DNA of 64,000 nt from Malaya genurostris. Its lineage: Eukaryota; Arthropoda; Insecta; Diptera; Culicidae. Below the pieces are notes generated by a model that saw only the letters and a list, made by a program, of their open reading frames with translations, did not search any database and was not told where the DNA came from. Of the stretch, positions 12,559-21,830 are shown one piece after another (the first letter of the stretch is position 1; each line of letters begins with the position of its first letter). A program made the position numbers and the translations under genes. The DNA is taken from positions 172,180,975 through 172,244,974 of the forward strand of contig NC_080572.1 in NCBI RefSeq assembly GCF_030247185.1. The letters are read 5' to 3'.

Positions 12559-15231
12559 CTAACCTAATACGTACAAATTTTGAATTATTTGTATTTCAGA
12601 GATTGAGCACCTCTCTTCAAATTTCGTGCAGAATTGTTCGAATTTTTGTTCTAGTATATCCAGGGAGGCCATCTCATGTACTTCACTAGTCCTTGTCCAA
12701 GGGGGTAGATTTAGAATCATCTTTAAGATCTTACTTTGAATGCGTTGAAGCCTAAGTTTGTGTGTTCGTGCACAACCCCGCCAAACAGGGACTGCGTATT
12801 CAATTGCGGGGTAGATGATTTGTTTATAGACAGCCATCTGATTCTTCAGGCATAGTTTAGATGTTCTACAAATCAGCGGATACAGAGACCTGATGAGTAT
12901 GCTACATTTTTGAACGATTTTGTCAACATGTGACCTGAATATCAGAGGTCTGTCAAAGGTGAGTTCTAGATAGATAACTTCATCGGACCGTTGAATGACC
13001 TCATCACCGAATCGTATTCTGCATTCGTCTGATGGAACAAGTTTTGGAGATCTTGAATGTGGAAACAAGATGACCTGAGTTTTTGCTGCATTGATCACAA
13101 TTTTCCAGCTTGTAAAATATTCCGTTAAAGCGTCCAGACCTGTCTGTAGTTTATTTTTCAGAGCATTAATGACACGACCTTTGTAAAGAATGGCAGTATC
13201 ATCAGCAAATTGTGACAGAACACCACCACCTGGAAGAGGTGGGATGTCTGATGTGAAAATGTTGTATAGAATGGGACCTAGGATACTTCCCTGGGGTACA
13301 CCAGCAGGAATAGTAAATCTTTCTGAAAGTGCATTATTCAGAGAAACCTGGAATGCTCTATCTGCAAGATAATTTTTGATAATTTTAATAAGATACATGG
13401 GAAAATTATACCGATGCAGTTTGAACACCAGTCCATCGTGCCACACATTATCGAATGCCTTTTCAATATCCAATATTGCCATGGCAGTCGTTTTGGACAC
13501 TGATTTGTTTTGCTGGATGACGTTGTTAACCCTTGTGAGCTGGTGGATGGTGGATCTTCCTTTCCGGAACCCAAACTGTTCTTCCAGAAATATATCCTGT
13601 TCATCTGCAAAAGCAAGAATTCGCCTTTGTATTGACTTTTCAAACAGCTTGGATAGGGCAGAGAGTAAGCTGATGGGCCGATAGCTCTTGGAAAAGGAAG
13701 GATCTTTCCCCGGTTTCAAAACTGGGATAACTTTAGCTAACTTCCACATTGAAGGGAAGTAACCAAGCTCCCAGCACCTGTTAAAAAGTTTAGCTAAGAA
13801 GACAAATGAGCGAATACTCAAATGTTTCAGCTCAATGTTGAATGTGTTGTCGAAACCGGGGGCCTTCATATTTTTGGATTTTTTCACAAAAGCCATCAGC
13901 TCATTCGCAGTGACTCTACTTTCCTCAGGAACTAAGCTGTCTGATTGGTCAACCTCAGCTACGCTATCAGCAACGGCTCTTTCATATGGACTAACAATGT
14001 TGAGTCCTAAATTGTGAGAACACACAAACTGCTGGCCTAGCGCATTTGCCTTCTCTACTGGTGTGATTAAAGGTATTCCTTCAGCTGCGTCCTGGGGTGA
14101 CATCAGAGGAGGAATAGGCTTCGGTTTTTTCTTAAGCACCTTCGTTAAGGACCAGAAGGGCTTTGAATGTGGGAGAATTTCTCGAAGCTTTTGCTGGAAG
14201 TTCCTGTTGCGAAGCTCAGATATCCTTTCCTGGATTATCCTAGTTAAGTTGTTATAAGTAGTCTTCCTATCTAGGATGCCAGTTCGTTGATACTGCCTCC
14301 GGTAGATATTCCGAAGTCGGATGAGTTTCTTGGTGACACTGTCGATTTGAAGAGAGGAACTCGGCATATGTTGTACTGGAACCGTCCTATCACGAGCGAC
14401 TGTGATTGAATGCTGGAAGGAAGATAGGGCTGCATCGATTTCCATCGGGTAATCAAGTGGTAAATCGATATTAATAAGTTGGTCGGCGATATGTTGAAAT
14501 TGGACCCAATCGGTGCGATAATAGTTCCTCCGAGGTTGAATAGGCACTGTTTCTGGTGAAGATCCCAACGTCAATATTACTGGAAAGTGGTCAGAAGAGA
14601 GCTCGTTGAAGACAACCGGAGAGCTGTCTATAGCGATGTTGCTGATGAATATATCCAAAATGGAATGAACTCCCGATCTGGAAAGTCGCGTTGGTTGATC
14701 CGGAGCGAAGATGTTGTATTGTCCAGCTTCGTAATCTTCGGCAAGTACGAATCCGTTTCGATTCTGTCTTTTGATTCCCCACAGCTCATGCCGTGCGTTC
14801 AGGTCCCCAGCAATGATGAATTTGTTTTGTCGTCGAGTGAGCATAGCCAGATCTCGCTTCAATGATGCACACGTACCATCTCGAAGATTGGTTTGTTTGG
14901 GGCAGTACGCTGCAATGATGATGATGGGTCCCATCGTCGTTGTAATCTCAATTCCGATGGCTTCTATGAGTTGCAATTTAAAGGCTGACAGAAGCCTGTG
15001 CTGAATGGATCGTTTAATGGCAATGGCAACTCCCCCTCCTCTGGTAGTTGCCCTGTCGAGCCTGTGAATCCTGTAATTGGAAATAAAAATAGAAATTTCA
15101 GGTTTAAGATGAGTTTCAGTTAAAATAGCAATATCGGCATTCTTCTCTTGAAGAAAGTCGGACAATTCAGCAGTTTTGCTCCTGAGTGAGCAAGCATTCC
15201 AATTTACTATAATCAACTCATTATATTGCAT
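12559..15231 (-). CDS. Jockey-type ORF2: endonuclease-reverse transcriptase
   Basis: An 890-residue protein that would nick the target and reverse-transcribe the element RNA there. Residues 1-220 are an apurinic-like endonuclease, with N12, E39 in LTETH, D143 and N145 in GDLNARH, D193, and D214-H215 in SSDHFP. Residues about 440-720 form the RT: YRPISLLSALSKLFEK, EEQFGFRKGRST, AILDIEKAFDNVWH, AGVPQGSILGP, and the catalytic QFADDTAI at about 673-680. Thumb and C-terminal region follow, with no RNase H. The usual YLG after the palm reads YLE here, which could affect activity. The start codon lies inside the end of ORF1, an 11-base overlap, which suggests coupled translation. The frame is uninterrupted, and the length is normal for the clade. 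Confidence 0.95.
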   Translation of the reverse strand: MQYNELIIVNWNACSLRSKTAELSDFLQEKNADIAILTETHLKPEISIFISNYRIHRLDRATTRGGGVAIAIKRSIQHRLLSAFKLQLIEAIGIEITTTMGPIIIIAAYCPKQTNLRDGTCASLKRDLAMLTRRQNKFIIAGDLNARHELWGIKRQNRNGFVLAEDYEAGQYNIFAPDQPTRLSRSGVHSILDIFISNIAIDSSPVVFNELSSDHFPVILTLGSSPETVPIQPRRNYYRTDWVQFQHIADQLINIDLPLDYPMEIDAALSSFQHSITVARDRTVPVQHMPSSSLQIDSVTKKLIRLRNIYRRQYQRTGILDRKTTYNNLTRIIQERISELRNRNFQQKLREILPHSKPFWSLTKVLKKKPKPIPPLMSPQDAAEGIPLITPVEKANALGQQFVCSHNLGLNIVSPYERAVADSVAEVDQSDSLVPEESRVTANELMAFVKKSKNMKAPGFDNTFNIELKHLSIRSFVFLAKLFNRCWELGYFPSMWKLAKVIPVLKPGKDPSFSKSYRPISLLSALSKLFEKSIQRRILAFADEQDIFLEEQFGFRKGRSTIHQLTRVNNVIQQNKSVSKTTAMAILDIEKAFDNVWHDGLVFKLHRYNFPMYLIKIIKNYLADRAFQVSLNNALSERFTIPAGVPQGSILGPILYNIFTSDIPPLPGGGVLSQFADDTAILYKGRVINALKNKLQTGLDALTEYFTSWKIVINAAKTQVILFPHSRSPKLVPSDECRIRFGDEVIQRSDEVIYLELTFDRPLIFRSHVDKIVQKCSILIRSLYPLICRTSKLCLKNQMAVYKQIIYPAIEYAVPVWRGCARTHKLRLQRIQSKILKMILNLPPWTRTSEVHEMASLDILEQKFEQFCTKFEERCSISEIQIIQNLYVLG

Positions 15232-16378
15232 ATTCGATGATGAATTTGCCTAAGGCGTTGATTTGATCTAACCGCGTTCTGCAGTTTCGTAGTTTTGTTG
15301 TCATTGTTTCAAAAATGACGATCAGTTGTTCAGCAGAAAATAAATCACCAGAGTCATCTTTTGCTTGTGGTTGATTATTGCCCCATCCAGGAGGGATTTT
15401 TGAGGAAGATTCTTTTTGTGATCCAGCGGCTGAATCTTTTGGATTGCTGCGAGGAAGTGGCGGCAAATTCGGAATATCCCTCTTCGGTGGGAGCCGTGGG
15501 AAATTAACTTCATCCTTCTGTGGAACATTCTTGCGCGTTGATTGTTTGCGGGACGCCTGTTGTCGGATTTTTGTGAACTCAGCACGTTTGGGACACGATT
15601 TGCTAGTAGATGGATGGTCACCATCACAGTTCACACATTTTACAGCGATGTCATCTAGTAGGCAATCGTTGGTATTGTGTGGTTCGGCACATTTCCCGCA
15701 CCGACTTTTCATGTGGCAATTCCTCGCTCCATGGCCGTAGTTCAAACAGTTCGTGCACTGTGTGACATCCCGATGTACCGGTTTATACGTTTGCCATTCG
15801 ATGATTATGTGAAATAACGATTTAATCGTTTTCAGTTGACTCATGGTGATGGAGCCCTTCTCCAGATGAATCAGGTACAGTTGATCTCTAAACTTTTTGT
15901 CCGTATTATGGCGCTTCATTTTGAATACCATCAAAGGCTTTAGTCCAGCCTCCGACAGTGCCTGCTTTAGTTCGGCTTCCATCATGTCGGGTAGTCCTCG
16001 AAGTACAACCTTCATAGGTTTGTTGGCGGCAATATCGTGTGTGAAGTATTCCGCTTTTGTCTGCTTCAGATAGCATTCCACTCCTTTGTAGTGGTTCAAA
16101 GCCGGAACAGTTATTTTGTAGCCTTCAGTACATAAACGGATTGTTGCCTGTAGTCCTTTGCTGATCAGTGTGTTGAAATCCGAGCGTAGAGTTGGTGGGA
16201 AGCCCTTCAGGTAGAAAGGCGGCATTTTTTCCTTCTTCTGCAGTTCCTCTTCGACATCTACTGGCAGATCAGCATATTGGTTTTTACTCAGCAAACGGTC
16301 GTTTACCTGTACATCACTTGGCTTCAGACGCTTAGCATCCTTTGGATCCTTCTCGGATCTATGGCGGTTTTTACCCAT
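15221..16378 (-). CDS. Jockey-type ORF1: gag-like RNA-binding protein with three zinc knuckles
   Basis: A 385-residue protein expected to bind element RNA and form the ribonucleoprotein. The N-terminus is basic (GKNRHRSEKDPKDAKR). Middle region: PPFYLKGFPPTLRSDF, a glycine- and hydrophobic-rich module (VVLRGLPDMMEAELKQAL) resembling an RRM-like fold, then three cysteine knuckles in series: CTNCLNYGHGARNC (CX2CX4HX4C), CGKCAEPHNTNDC and CVNCDGDHPSTSKSC. The C-terminal third is Lys/Arg/Pro/Ser-rich. The knuckle series is the classical Jockey gag pattern. The first Met follows a short leader, and the stop overlaps the ORF2 start. No frameshift or stop interrupts it. Confidence 0.94.
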   Translation of the reverse strand: MGKNRHRSEKDPKDAKRLKPSDVQVNDRLLSKNQYADLPVDVEEELQKKEKMPPFYLKGFPPTLRSDFNTLISKGLQATIRLCTEGYKITVPALNHYKGVECYLKQTKAEYFTHDIAANKPMKVVLRGLPDMMEAELKQALSEAGLKPLMVFKMKRHNTDKKFRDQLYLIHLEKGSITMSQLKTIKSLFHIIIEWQTYKPVHRDVTQCTNCLNYGHGARNCHMKSRCGKCAEPHNTNDCLLDDIAVKCVNCDGDHPSTSKSCPKRAEFTKIRQQASRKQSTRKNVPQKDEVNFPRLPPKRDIPNLPPLPRSNPKDSAAGSQKESSSKIPPGWGNNQPQAKDDSGDLFSAEQLIVIFETMTTKLRNCRTRLDQINALGKFIIEYAI

Positions 16379-16478
16379 AGCTTGGGTAGGTAGACAACTG
16401 CGAATAAAAAATAAAACAAAATCGAAATTAGTCGTAGTAGGTTATTCGTCTATCCACATCGAGTGTTAGATGACGAAT

Positions 16479-16491
16479 TGATCGATTTTTG
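16479..16491 (+). repeat. 13-bp target duplication, 5' side of Jockey element
   Basis: TGATCGATTTTTG matches 12317-12329 exactly. Confidence 0.9.
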
Positions 16492-17259
16492 ACCACGGTT
16501 CCCCTTTTATACGCAGTCAGTTGAAGATATGTGCCTGACTACCTCAAAATCGTCGTCCTTGCGCGAAAAACCCAAGCGAAAGTAAAGACTTTGCCGCGTT
16601 GTTTCCAAATTTTGAGAAAACCTAATTTTTTAGTTGTTTGTGGTTTTCTCACACTGTTCAAAATTTTATCCTAAGTTCCTGATCATATTTTTGATGAAAT
16701 AGTGAAAGAATTATGTTGCTGCCCTTAATGCAAGTCGAGATATTCACGATTAAGTTCTGCCCATTCTACCATATGGCTAATTTTGAAAAGGCACCCCATA
16801 GTAAAGTAAGTCGTATTCACGACAAAAAAAATCTCATCCTAATGCATTGTTCGACACGTATAGTTAAAAATTTGGTCGAAACAGTTTTTTTAGTGATTGT
16901 GCAGGTGGGGAAAGAGTGTGTTTTTAGTACTGAGAGTGCTATTTATTGAATAATGCATATTCGCAAAACTAAAAATGTTCAAACGGCGGAAACTGAGAAT
17001 TTATCGCCACAAAATTAATCGATATTAATCGATCGAAGCGCCGTCTGCATATCATTGTCGGTGTCATCAGATTTCTATAAAATGTGTGAAAATCTACAAG
17101 TGAATCGTGTCATTCATGCTGAATATCTATATCTATGATAATGCCTTTCTCTTCCTTCATAACAGTCTCATGAAAATATTTTTTATCGGGGTAAATTGAT
17201 GCCAAAAGTCTTAGAATTGCATGAAGCGTTTTCGATTTAGGAAATCGAAATGGTGCTTT

Positions 17260-18584
17260 TTCAAGATCGGAAATTTTCAAACTTTAACCGCTGAGCAGCA
17301 CCCCTTACCCATGTCCGAGTTTGCTCAAATTTTGCATGAGGAGTTTTTTCGAGGGTCTTAAACTTTTTATCAATAGCACTTTCAATTCGCTTTCACATCT
17401 CATCCAAGTCAGTCGATAAAACAAAACCGCTTACGTTTGGGACAGAATAAACCAAGTACAGTATTGTGTATTGAACAATAGAACGACCTCGAAATGAGTA
17501 AACCAAACGAACAAAAGCTACCGTCGGTACGAAAGAATACAATTATTGTTGACTTCAGACAGTGCAAAATTCGACCTTCGATACGAGAACTTGAAGGTTT
17601 GCTTAAGGAGCAAATGCATCTTGACATTAAACGTGTGCATTTACTTCAATGCAATAAGACGAATAATGTTGTTTACATCCAGTTTTATAAAGAGTTGGAT
17701 GCAATTCATTTCGCAAAAGACAATAACAATGTGCACTATGTGGAGCACGAGAACATTAAGTACAACATTCCAGTACGTGCTATAGAAGTGCGTGTGCATG
17801 ATCTTCCCTCAAGCGTCACCGATTCTTATATTCGCAAAACTATGTCCCAATACGGAGAGATTCTCTCTATCGAAAAAGAAAAGTGGAAGTATTTTTTCCC
17901 CGGTATTCTAAATGGCGTATGTTTGTTACGCATACACTTGAAGAGGCCTATACCTTCTTATGTGATTTTCGGTCAAGATACAAGAATTCCGTGCAAATCA
18001 CTTGTTACCTATGACAATCAGATGGCCACATGTCAAAATTGCCAAAAAGCTGTTCACTACGGTAAGCCATGTGATAAACTGAACAAAGAGACAACTACCC
18101 CAAAGGACAACGGTGCTTCCTTCACACCAACCCCAAGCAACCCCAGTATACCTGTGACAGCCACCAACAACAATGAAGTATCCCCTTCAATGAAACCATC
18201 TAACGTATCCCCTATAGAACAAAGTACACCAGCTGAAGTTAACACCTTATCCTCCAACCAAACAGCAACTGCAACCAATGTACAACAAGGTGCATCTACA
18301 GCAACTCTCAACGAGCCCAAGACTACGATCAACAAGGAAAACGAAAAGAAAACGGAAATCACACACAACACCGACGATGAAGCAATGGATGATGAGATAA
18401 GCCGCGGACGAAGTGACCCCCGTTCCTCGTTGGATGGAAATGGAAACTCATCTCCCCCTATAAAAAGGGTGACAACGAAATCCAATAGCAAAAATTAAAT
18501 TTAAATAACAAAAGTGTAAGCCAATCGGCCACGTAAAGCTTTTACGCAAAAAACCAGAATAAAAATTTTATTACAAAAAAAAAC
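17260..18584 (+). mobile_element. Gag-only retroelement with 11-bp target duplication
   Basis: The segment has a 5' leader of about 235 bases, one open frame, a 3' UTR of about 85 bases and an A tail (18575-18583). AATGGTGCTTT flanks it at 17249-17259 and 18585-18595. There is no endonuclease, RT or remnant of one between the gag stop and the A tail. So the unit inserted as a gag-only transcript, depending on another element for RT. Comparable in plan to HAL1 of mammals or HeT-A of flies; family relation to those is not claimed. Confidence 0.75.
17494..18498 (+). CDS. Gag-like ORF1 protein with single CCHC knuckle
   Basis: A 334-residue uninterrupted frame. Residues about 15-95 have an RRM-like pattern (NTIIVDFRQCKIRPSIRELE). 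A second such module (VRVHDLPSSVTDSYIRKTM, then QYGEILSIEKEKW) covers about 100-170. One zinc knuckle CQNCQKAVHYGKPC (CX2CX4HX4C) sits at 180-193. The remaining 140 residues are Thr/Ser/Pro/Asn-rich and low-complexity, ending basic. This order matches ORF1 proteins of mosquito non-LTR retrotransposons of the I/LOA/L1 type, with one knuckle rather than the three of Jockey gag. The ATG context 'ctcgaaatgag' is acceptable. RNA binding is inferred from the family; a domesticated role cannot be excluded. Confidence 0.8.
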   Translation: MSKPNEQKLPSVRKNTIIVDFRQCKIRPSIRELEGLLKEQMHLDIKRVHLLQCNKTNNVVYIQFYKELDAIHFAKDNNNVHYVEHENIKYNIPVRAIEVRVHDLPSSVTDSYIRKTMSQYGEILSIEKEKWKYFFPGILNGVCLLRIHLKRPIPSYVIFGQDTRIPCKSLVTYDNQMATCQNCQKAVHYGKPCDKLNKETTTPKDNGASFTPTPSNPSIPVTATNNNEVSPSMKPSNVSPIEQSTPAEVNTLSSNQTATATNVQQGASTATLNEPKTTINKENEKKTEITHNTDDEAMDDEISRGRSDPRSSLDGNGNSSPPIKRVTTKSNSKN

Positions 18585-19108
18585 AATGGTGCTTTACGAA
18601 ATTAGAGGTGATCCCAAAATATTGGCACCCTTATATGCATTAGAGCGGTAATAATCAACGTGTTTTGTCGGTTACGTCACTAATACCATTATATCTCCGG
18701 AACCAAAAGTCACAGACATTTTTTCTTCGAACTTGAATAATGGCCTAATAATAGCTTTCAAACGGGCCTAAGCTTGTTAAAATATGTTTAGTCATCTTCG
18801 AAAATCTTACGTGACTTATACAAACATATCTCTGGAACTTAAAGTCACAGCCATTTAATCTTTGAACATGATCAATTTCCCGACAGTAGCTTTCAAACGA
18901 GCATAAGTTTGTTAAAATCGGTTCAGCCATCTATGAGAAAATTGCGCGCATAAAAATATCTTCGAAAAGTGCACACCCACACACACACACACATTTTCCG
19001 ATTTCGTCGAACTGAGTCGAGTGGTATATAACACTATGGGTCTCCGAAGCTCCGTTTAAAAGTCGGTTTTTCCAGCAATTCTAATACCTTTCTATAGAGA
19101 AAGGCAAA

Positions 19109-19535
19109 AAGGATACTGGTGGGATCGTTCCCTAGAGATATTTTATATTTTTCTTACTTACTTACTTTACTGCCTTATTATATTTCTCCTGAGTATCGAA
19201 AAATAGCATTTGTTAAGATCATATTGTTCACCAAAACATATCCGGATCTCTTTCCCTCCCTACTAACAAATCTCCTATCCCGTGATGATCGCGGAAATAC
19301 AGTGGTACCCGCGGTCTCTAGAAACAACGAGTATCGGACTAACATTCCAGCCTTTGTTCGTAGCCGGCGTCGTTATTGATCGTTTAATGAAAAGTTAGGA
19401 GTGAGTGGGTATGTACAGTGAAAATGATTTGCTTCTCCCAAGCTTCATTTTCTTGGTTCATGTACATTTCCACTCATTCGGTCAATCACGAAGTGCAACT
19501 ACGGGCGATCTACTTCAGCTCAGCTCAGCTCATCT
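19109..19535 (+). repeat. Module V of Z1
   Basis: About 427 bases nearly identical to 42887-43303, from 'ggatactggtgggatcgttc' to 'cttcagctcagctcagctc'. Against Z2 it carries a short 'cttacttacttactttac' insertion near 19155 resembling RTE 3' ends. Confidence 0.85.
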
Positions 19536-19552
19536 TCGTAGCAAGAGTTTTA
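19536..19552 (+). repeat. 17-bp target duplication, right copy of Z1
   Basis: Identical to 10852-10868. It immediately follows the tandem 'agctc' end of module V. Confidence 0.75.
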
Positions 19553-19970
19553 TGCAATAAGGATTCCTATCCAATAACTTATTGCAAAGAGTTTCCATTA
19601 AAACTGATAAAATGAAGTTGATATAATTTTCATATCACAGTCTCAGCAAAACAGCACGGGACTCAATGAAAATGGGCTTATATATCACGCCACCCGCAAC
19701 AACCTAGCGACCCATGCTTTAACATATCCCGCAGCACGGTTAAGGTTTTGTTCAGTTTATGCATTCAAAGCAATTTGTCCGAATCTTGCAATCAATCCGG
19801 TCTTTGCATTCGAAAATGCTTGAACGGGTTTTCCAGTCTAAGTTGCACTTTTCCGACTTTTGCTTTCAGCCGTTCAAATGAAATGATCAAGCAGCATTCA
19901 TCATTCAACACACCGATGCTAATGTTTGCCAATGACCCCACGGCTACGGACAGTACCAATCTAAGCCTAC
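19553..19970. other. No gene recognised
   Basis: Moderate-complexity sequence with short frames on both strands and no family resemblance. Confidence 0.5.
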
Positions 19971-20221
19971 ACACTAAGAAAAGTTTACATCTTTATAGAT
20001 GCACATAAATGGAGCGTCGCGATTCACTTATATTCACGATTCAAAACATGTAAAGATAAGTCATATCAGTAACTTCACAGGCAATGTAGCTTAAGCTTAC
20101 ATCGATATAGACGCGAAGTTTATTTTTACATGTTAATAGATGTAATATTGTGTCATCACCGAAGAAATTATGGCATGTTTGAATTTACGTCAAGCGTAAA
20201 TTTCATTTTTTCTAAGAGTGT
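19971..20221. mobile_element. Small inverted-repeat element (MITE-like)
   Basis: Ends 'acactaagaaaagtttaca' and 'gtaaatttcattttttctaagagtgt' form imperfect terminal inverted repeats of about 18 bases. Similar style to the element at 44734-45013 (both about 250-280 bases, starting 'tacac' with an AG/A-rich follow-on, and rich in 'gtaaa'). No coding content. Confidence 0.5.
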
Positions 20222-21199
20222 ATGAGAACAGTCCGGTTCTTGTTTCTCATATCGAAGAATCAGATAACCTTCTTTGATCTGCTCATTTCCGTGGATATCA
20301 TGAAGCATCATTCACTCCCCATAGGCGGTATGATCTATAGTTCGGACTACTGAAAGTGGCACACTTGAAGAAACAGCTTAGAATTGGCTGCTCAACTGCT
20401 AAGCGTTGTGTGCCGAACAACCGGCCCTACACATTTCCAAACTATGCCTCGGACAGATGGCTGCTCGGGGGAAGCTTTTTTTTCTCCTTTCTAAACCCGT
20501 TTCTCCTGCATACGGCAAGGAAAAGTTAGTACGCCTCGTGATTAATGCAAATGCCAGCCTTAATGGATTGGAAGAAAACTTGCATCATTCGTTGCTTGTG
20601 ATTTTAGGCAGGGCAACCGCGCCTCAGACGGACGCTGTTGGAAATACTGTTCAAGTTTGGTATTTACCCGATTCCATTCTGGTGATACAGGGGAAAAGAT
20701 CCGTCATCTGTAGAAGAGAGATGAAGGATGGAACTTGAGTAACAGTAACAGTAGCTTCTTGGAGCACCATACTACTGTTAGATAGATTATGAAATTCGTC
20801 GGCAAAAACTCCTGTTTGAACAAACTCATTCAATGCGATAAAATATTACTTCGATGTCTAGTTAACTTAAAGTTGCATGGATTCAAAACGACGAGTTTTT
20901 AATTTAAAAAAAGAGTTAGTATGCGTACTTATAAATTCAATTATTAAAAGGTGAAGAGACACGATAAATCAGGCCAGGTCACATGGGTAAATCACACTAT
21001 CGGTTCAAAGTTCGCTTGAACAGAGTTCTGTTCGATGTTCATTTCTTCCTTTGAGTAGTTAATTTAATAAAACAGATACACAAAATGAAGGAAGCTTGCA
21101 GGTTTGAGTTCTACCTGAGGAGAATAAAAGGCTTCTCTAATAATTTCCGTACCTGGAATATTTTGACAACAGTTTATATTGAAATGTTTCCTCGTGCAG
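20222..21199. other. No gene recognised
   Basis: An open frame of 110 codons at 20406-20738 matches nothing I know and lacks a supportive start context. The rest is non-descript. Confidence 0.5.
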
Positions 21200-21830
21200 T
21201 GCAGAAAACTACGTGGCGATTTATTCTGCCTCAAAGAAGTTAAACTTGATCTAAAATCTAAAATTCATTTTGGACACTTCGAAAATCCTGTCTGGTTTGG
21301 AAATTCCGAACAAGATGCAATTCTCTAAATCGACCGTGTACGACGTTCTGAAATATTTCTGTGAGAAGCATACTATCGATCGATAGGATTACAATAAGCA
21401 TCATAAAGATGTTTTGAGAACGATTAGGACAAACTCAGAGTTGACGGATTATGATAGTCTATGCCAGTCTATGCCAGCCAGAGGTCCGTCGAAAGAATTT
21501 GTTTGCGAGAAGGACGCTCTTTTCAGACTAGTAAGCAACCACACAGAACATTGAAACAAAATCGAGCAACCACACAGAACATTGAAACAAAGTGGCTAAC
21601 AAACTAGTGGCCAAAAGACTGTGTTCAAAGGTTCTACAATGAGATTCTTTCGAAAAACGAAGGAACATACACGAAACATACGTGAAGATGGTTTATGTCC
21701 AACCTCCCGGACAGAAGTTCTAAATATCCATTGGTCGTGTTAATACCTCTAGCAAGTTCAAATTCAATTTTGCAGATAATTTTGAAAGGAAGTTGATGAT
21801 CTAGCAGGGTATGCGCAGCTGCGGACAATA
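21200..21830 (+). pseudogene. Eroded Tc1/mariner-superfamily transposase
   Basis: Translations in mixed frames give 'SKSTVYDVLKYF' (helix-turn-helix), 'VLRTIRTNSELTDYD', 'NRTLKQN'-like pieces, 'YVKMVYVQPPGQKF' (cf. YVKMDY.QLPGQKF of DD37-type proteins), then 'KFKFNFADNFERKLMI' and 'QGMRSCG' (cf. KFARKLMIWQAICSCG). Many stops and shifts. A 31-base unit starting 'gcaaccacacagaacattga' is duplicated in tandem at 21535-21596. No C-terminal catalytic part was recognised beyond 21830. Confidence 0.7.

Larger units (their letters stand above)
12330..16478 (-). mobile_element. Complete Jockey-clade non-LTR retrotransposon, 4149 bp
   Basis: The minus strand carries a short 5' leader (16379-16478), two overlapping ORFs, a 3' UTR of about 210 bases and a tail seen as the T run 12334-12348. 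It is bounded by the 13-bp duplication TGATCGATTTTTG. The paralogous sequence at 25045-25072 reads straight through the site ('gtcgaaaatcgatcatttct'), confirming the ends. Two ORFs, a three-knuckle gag, an endonuclease-RT without RNase H, and a plain poly(A) tail are typical of Jockey-clade elements such as mosquito Juan. Both ORFs are open, so this may be a recent and possibly competent copy. Confidence 0.93.
10929..16836 (+). mobile_element. A-family element, copy 1, interrupted by a Jockey element
   Basis: Left end 'gtaatgtcagagacataact' with the motif TGTCGTGAATACGA at 10960-10973; right end has its complement TCGTATTCACGACA at 16811-16824, followed by an A run. The same end motifs flank copies at 24720-25692 (opposite strand) and 62545-63745. 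Without the Jockey insertion the copy is about 1.7 kb. Inside are a TATA-like 'tataaaag' region (complement at 16501-16512), a tandem minisatellite, and a block shared with the other copies around 11835-11880 ('agagccattagaa'). No long frame. The class is not recognised. Confidence 0.65.
17138..19107 (+). repeat. R repeat copy inside Z1, containing a gag-only element
   Basis: The left end 'taatgcctttctc' and right end 'gagaaaggcaaaa' are inverted copies, suggesting terminal inverted repeats for R. Internal units at about 18680-18760 and 18800-18935 show 'atctccggaaccaaaagtcac', 'ctttcaaacg', 'gtttgttaaaatcggttcagccatct'. A CA run is at 18967-18992, then 'tcgtcgaactgagtcgagtgg' and 'aaaagtcggtttttccag'. 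The 17260-18584 stretch belongs to a later insertion. Confidence 0.6.
10869..19535 (+). mobile_element. Z1: non-autonomous element holding other insertions
   Basis: The outer element consists of module U (10869-10928 and about 16837-17127) and module V (about 19109-19535). The intact order U then V is seen in Z2 at 42420-43303. U begins 'gagagttagcatcactggaa' and contains 'gtgctgctctcaaaaa'; V ends in tandem 'agctc'. No protein is encoded by U or V. U is split by repeat A and the U/V junction by an R repeat. About 110 bases found between U and V in Z2 are absent here, by deletion or because Z2 gained them. The tandem 3' end and long target duplication suggest a retroelement derivative, which is inference. 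Confidence 0.65.

Noticed and set aside
20406..20738. 110-codon open frame
   Set aside because: No similarity recognised and no supporting promoter or repeat context.
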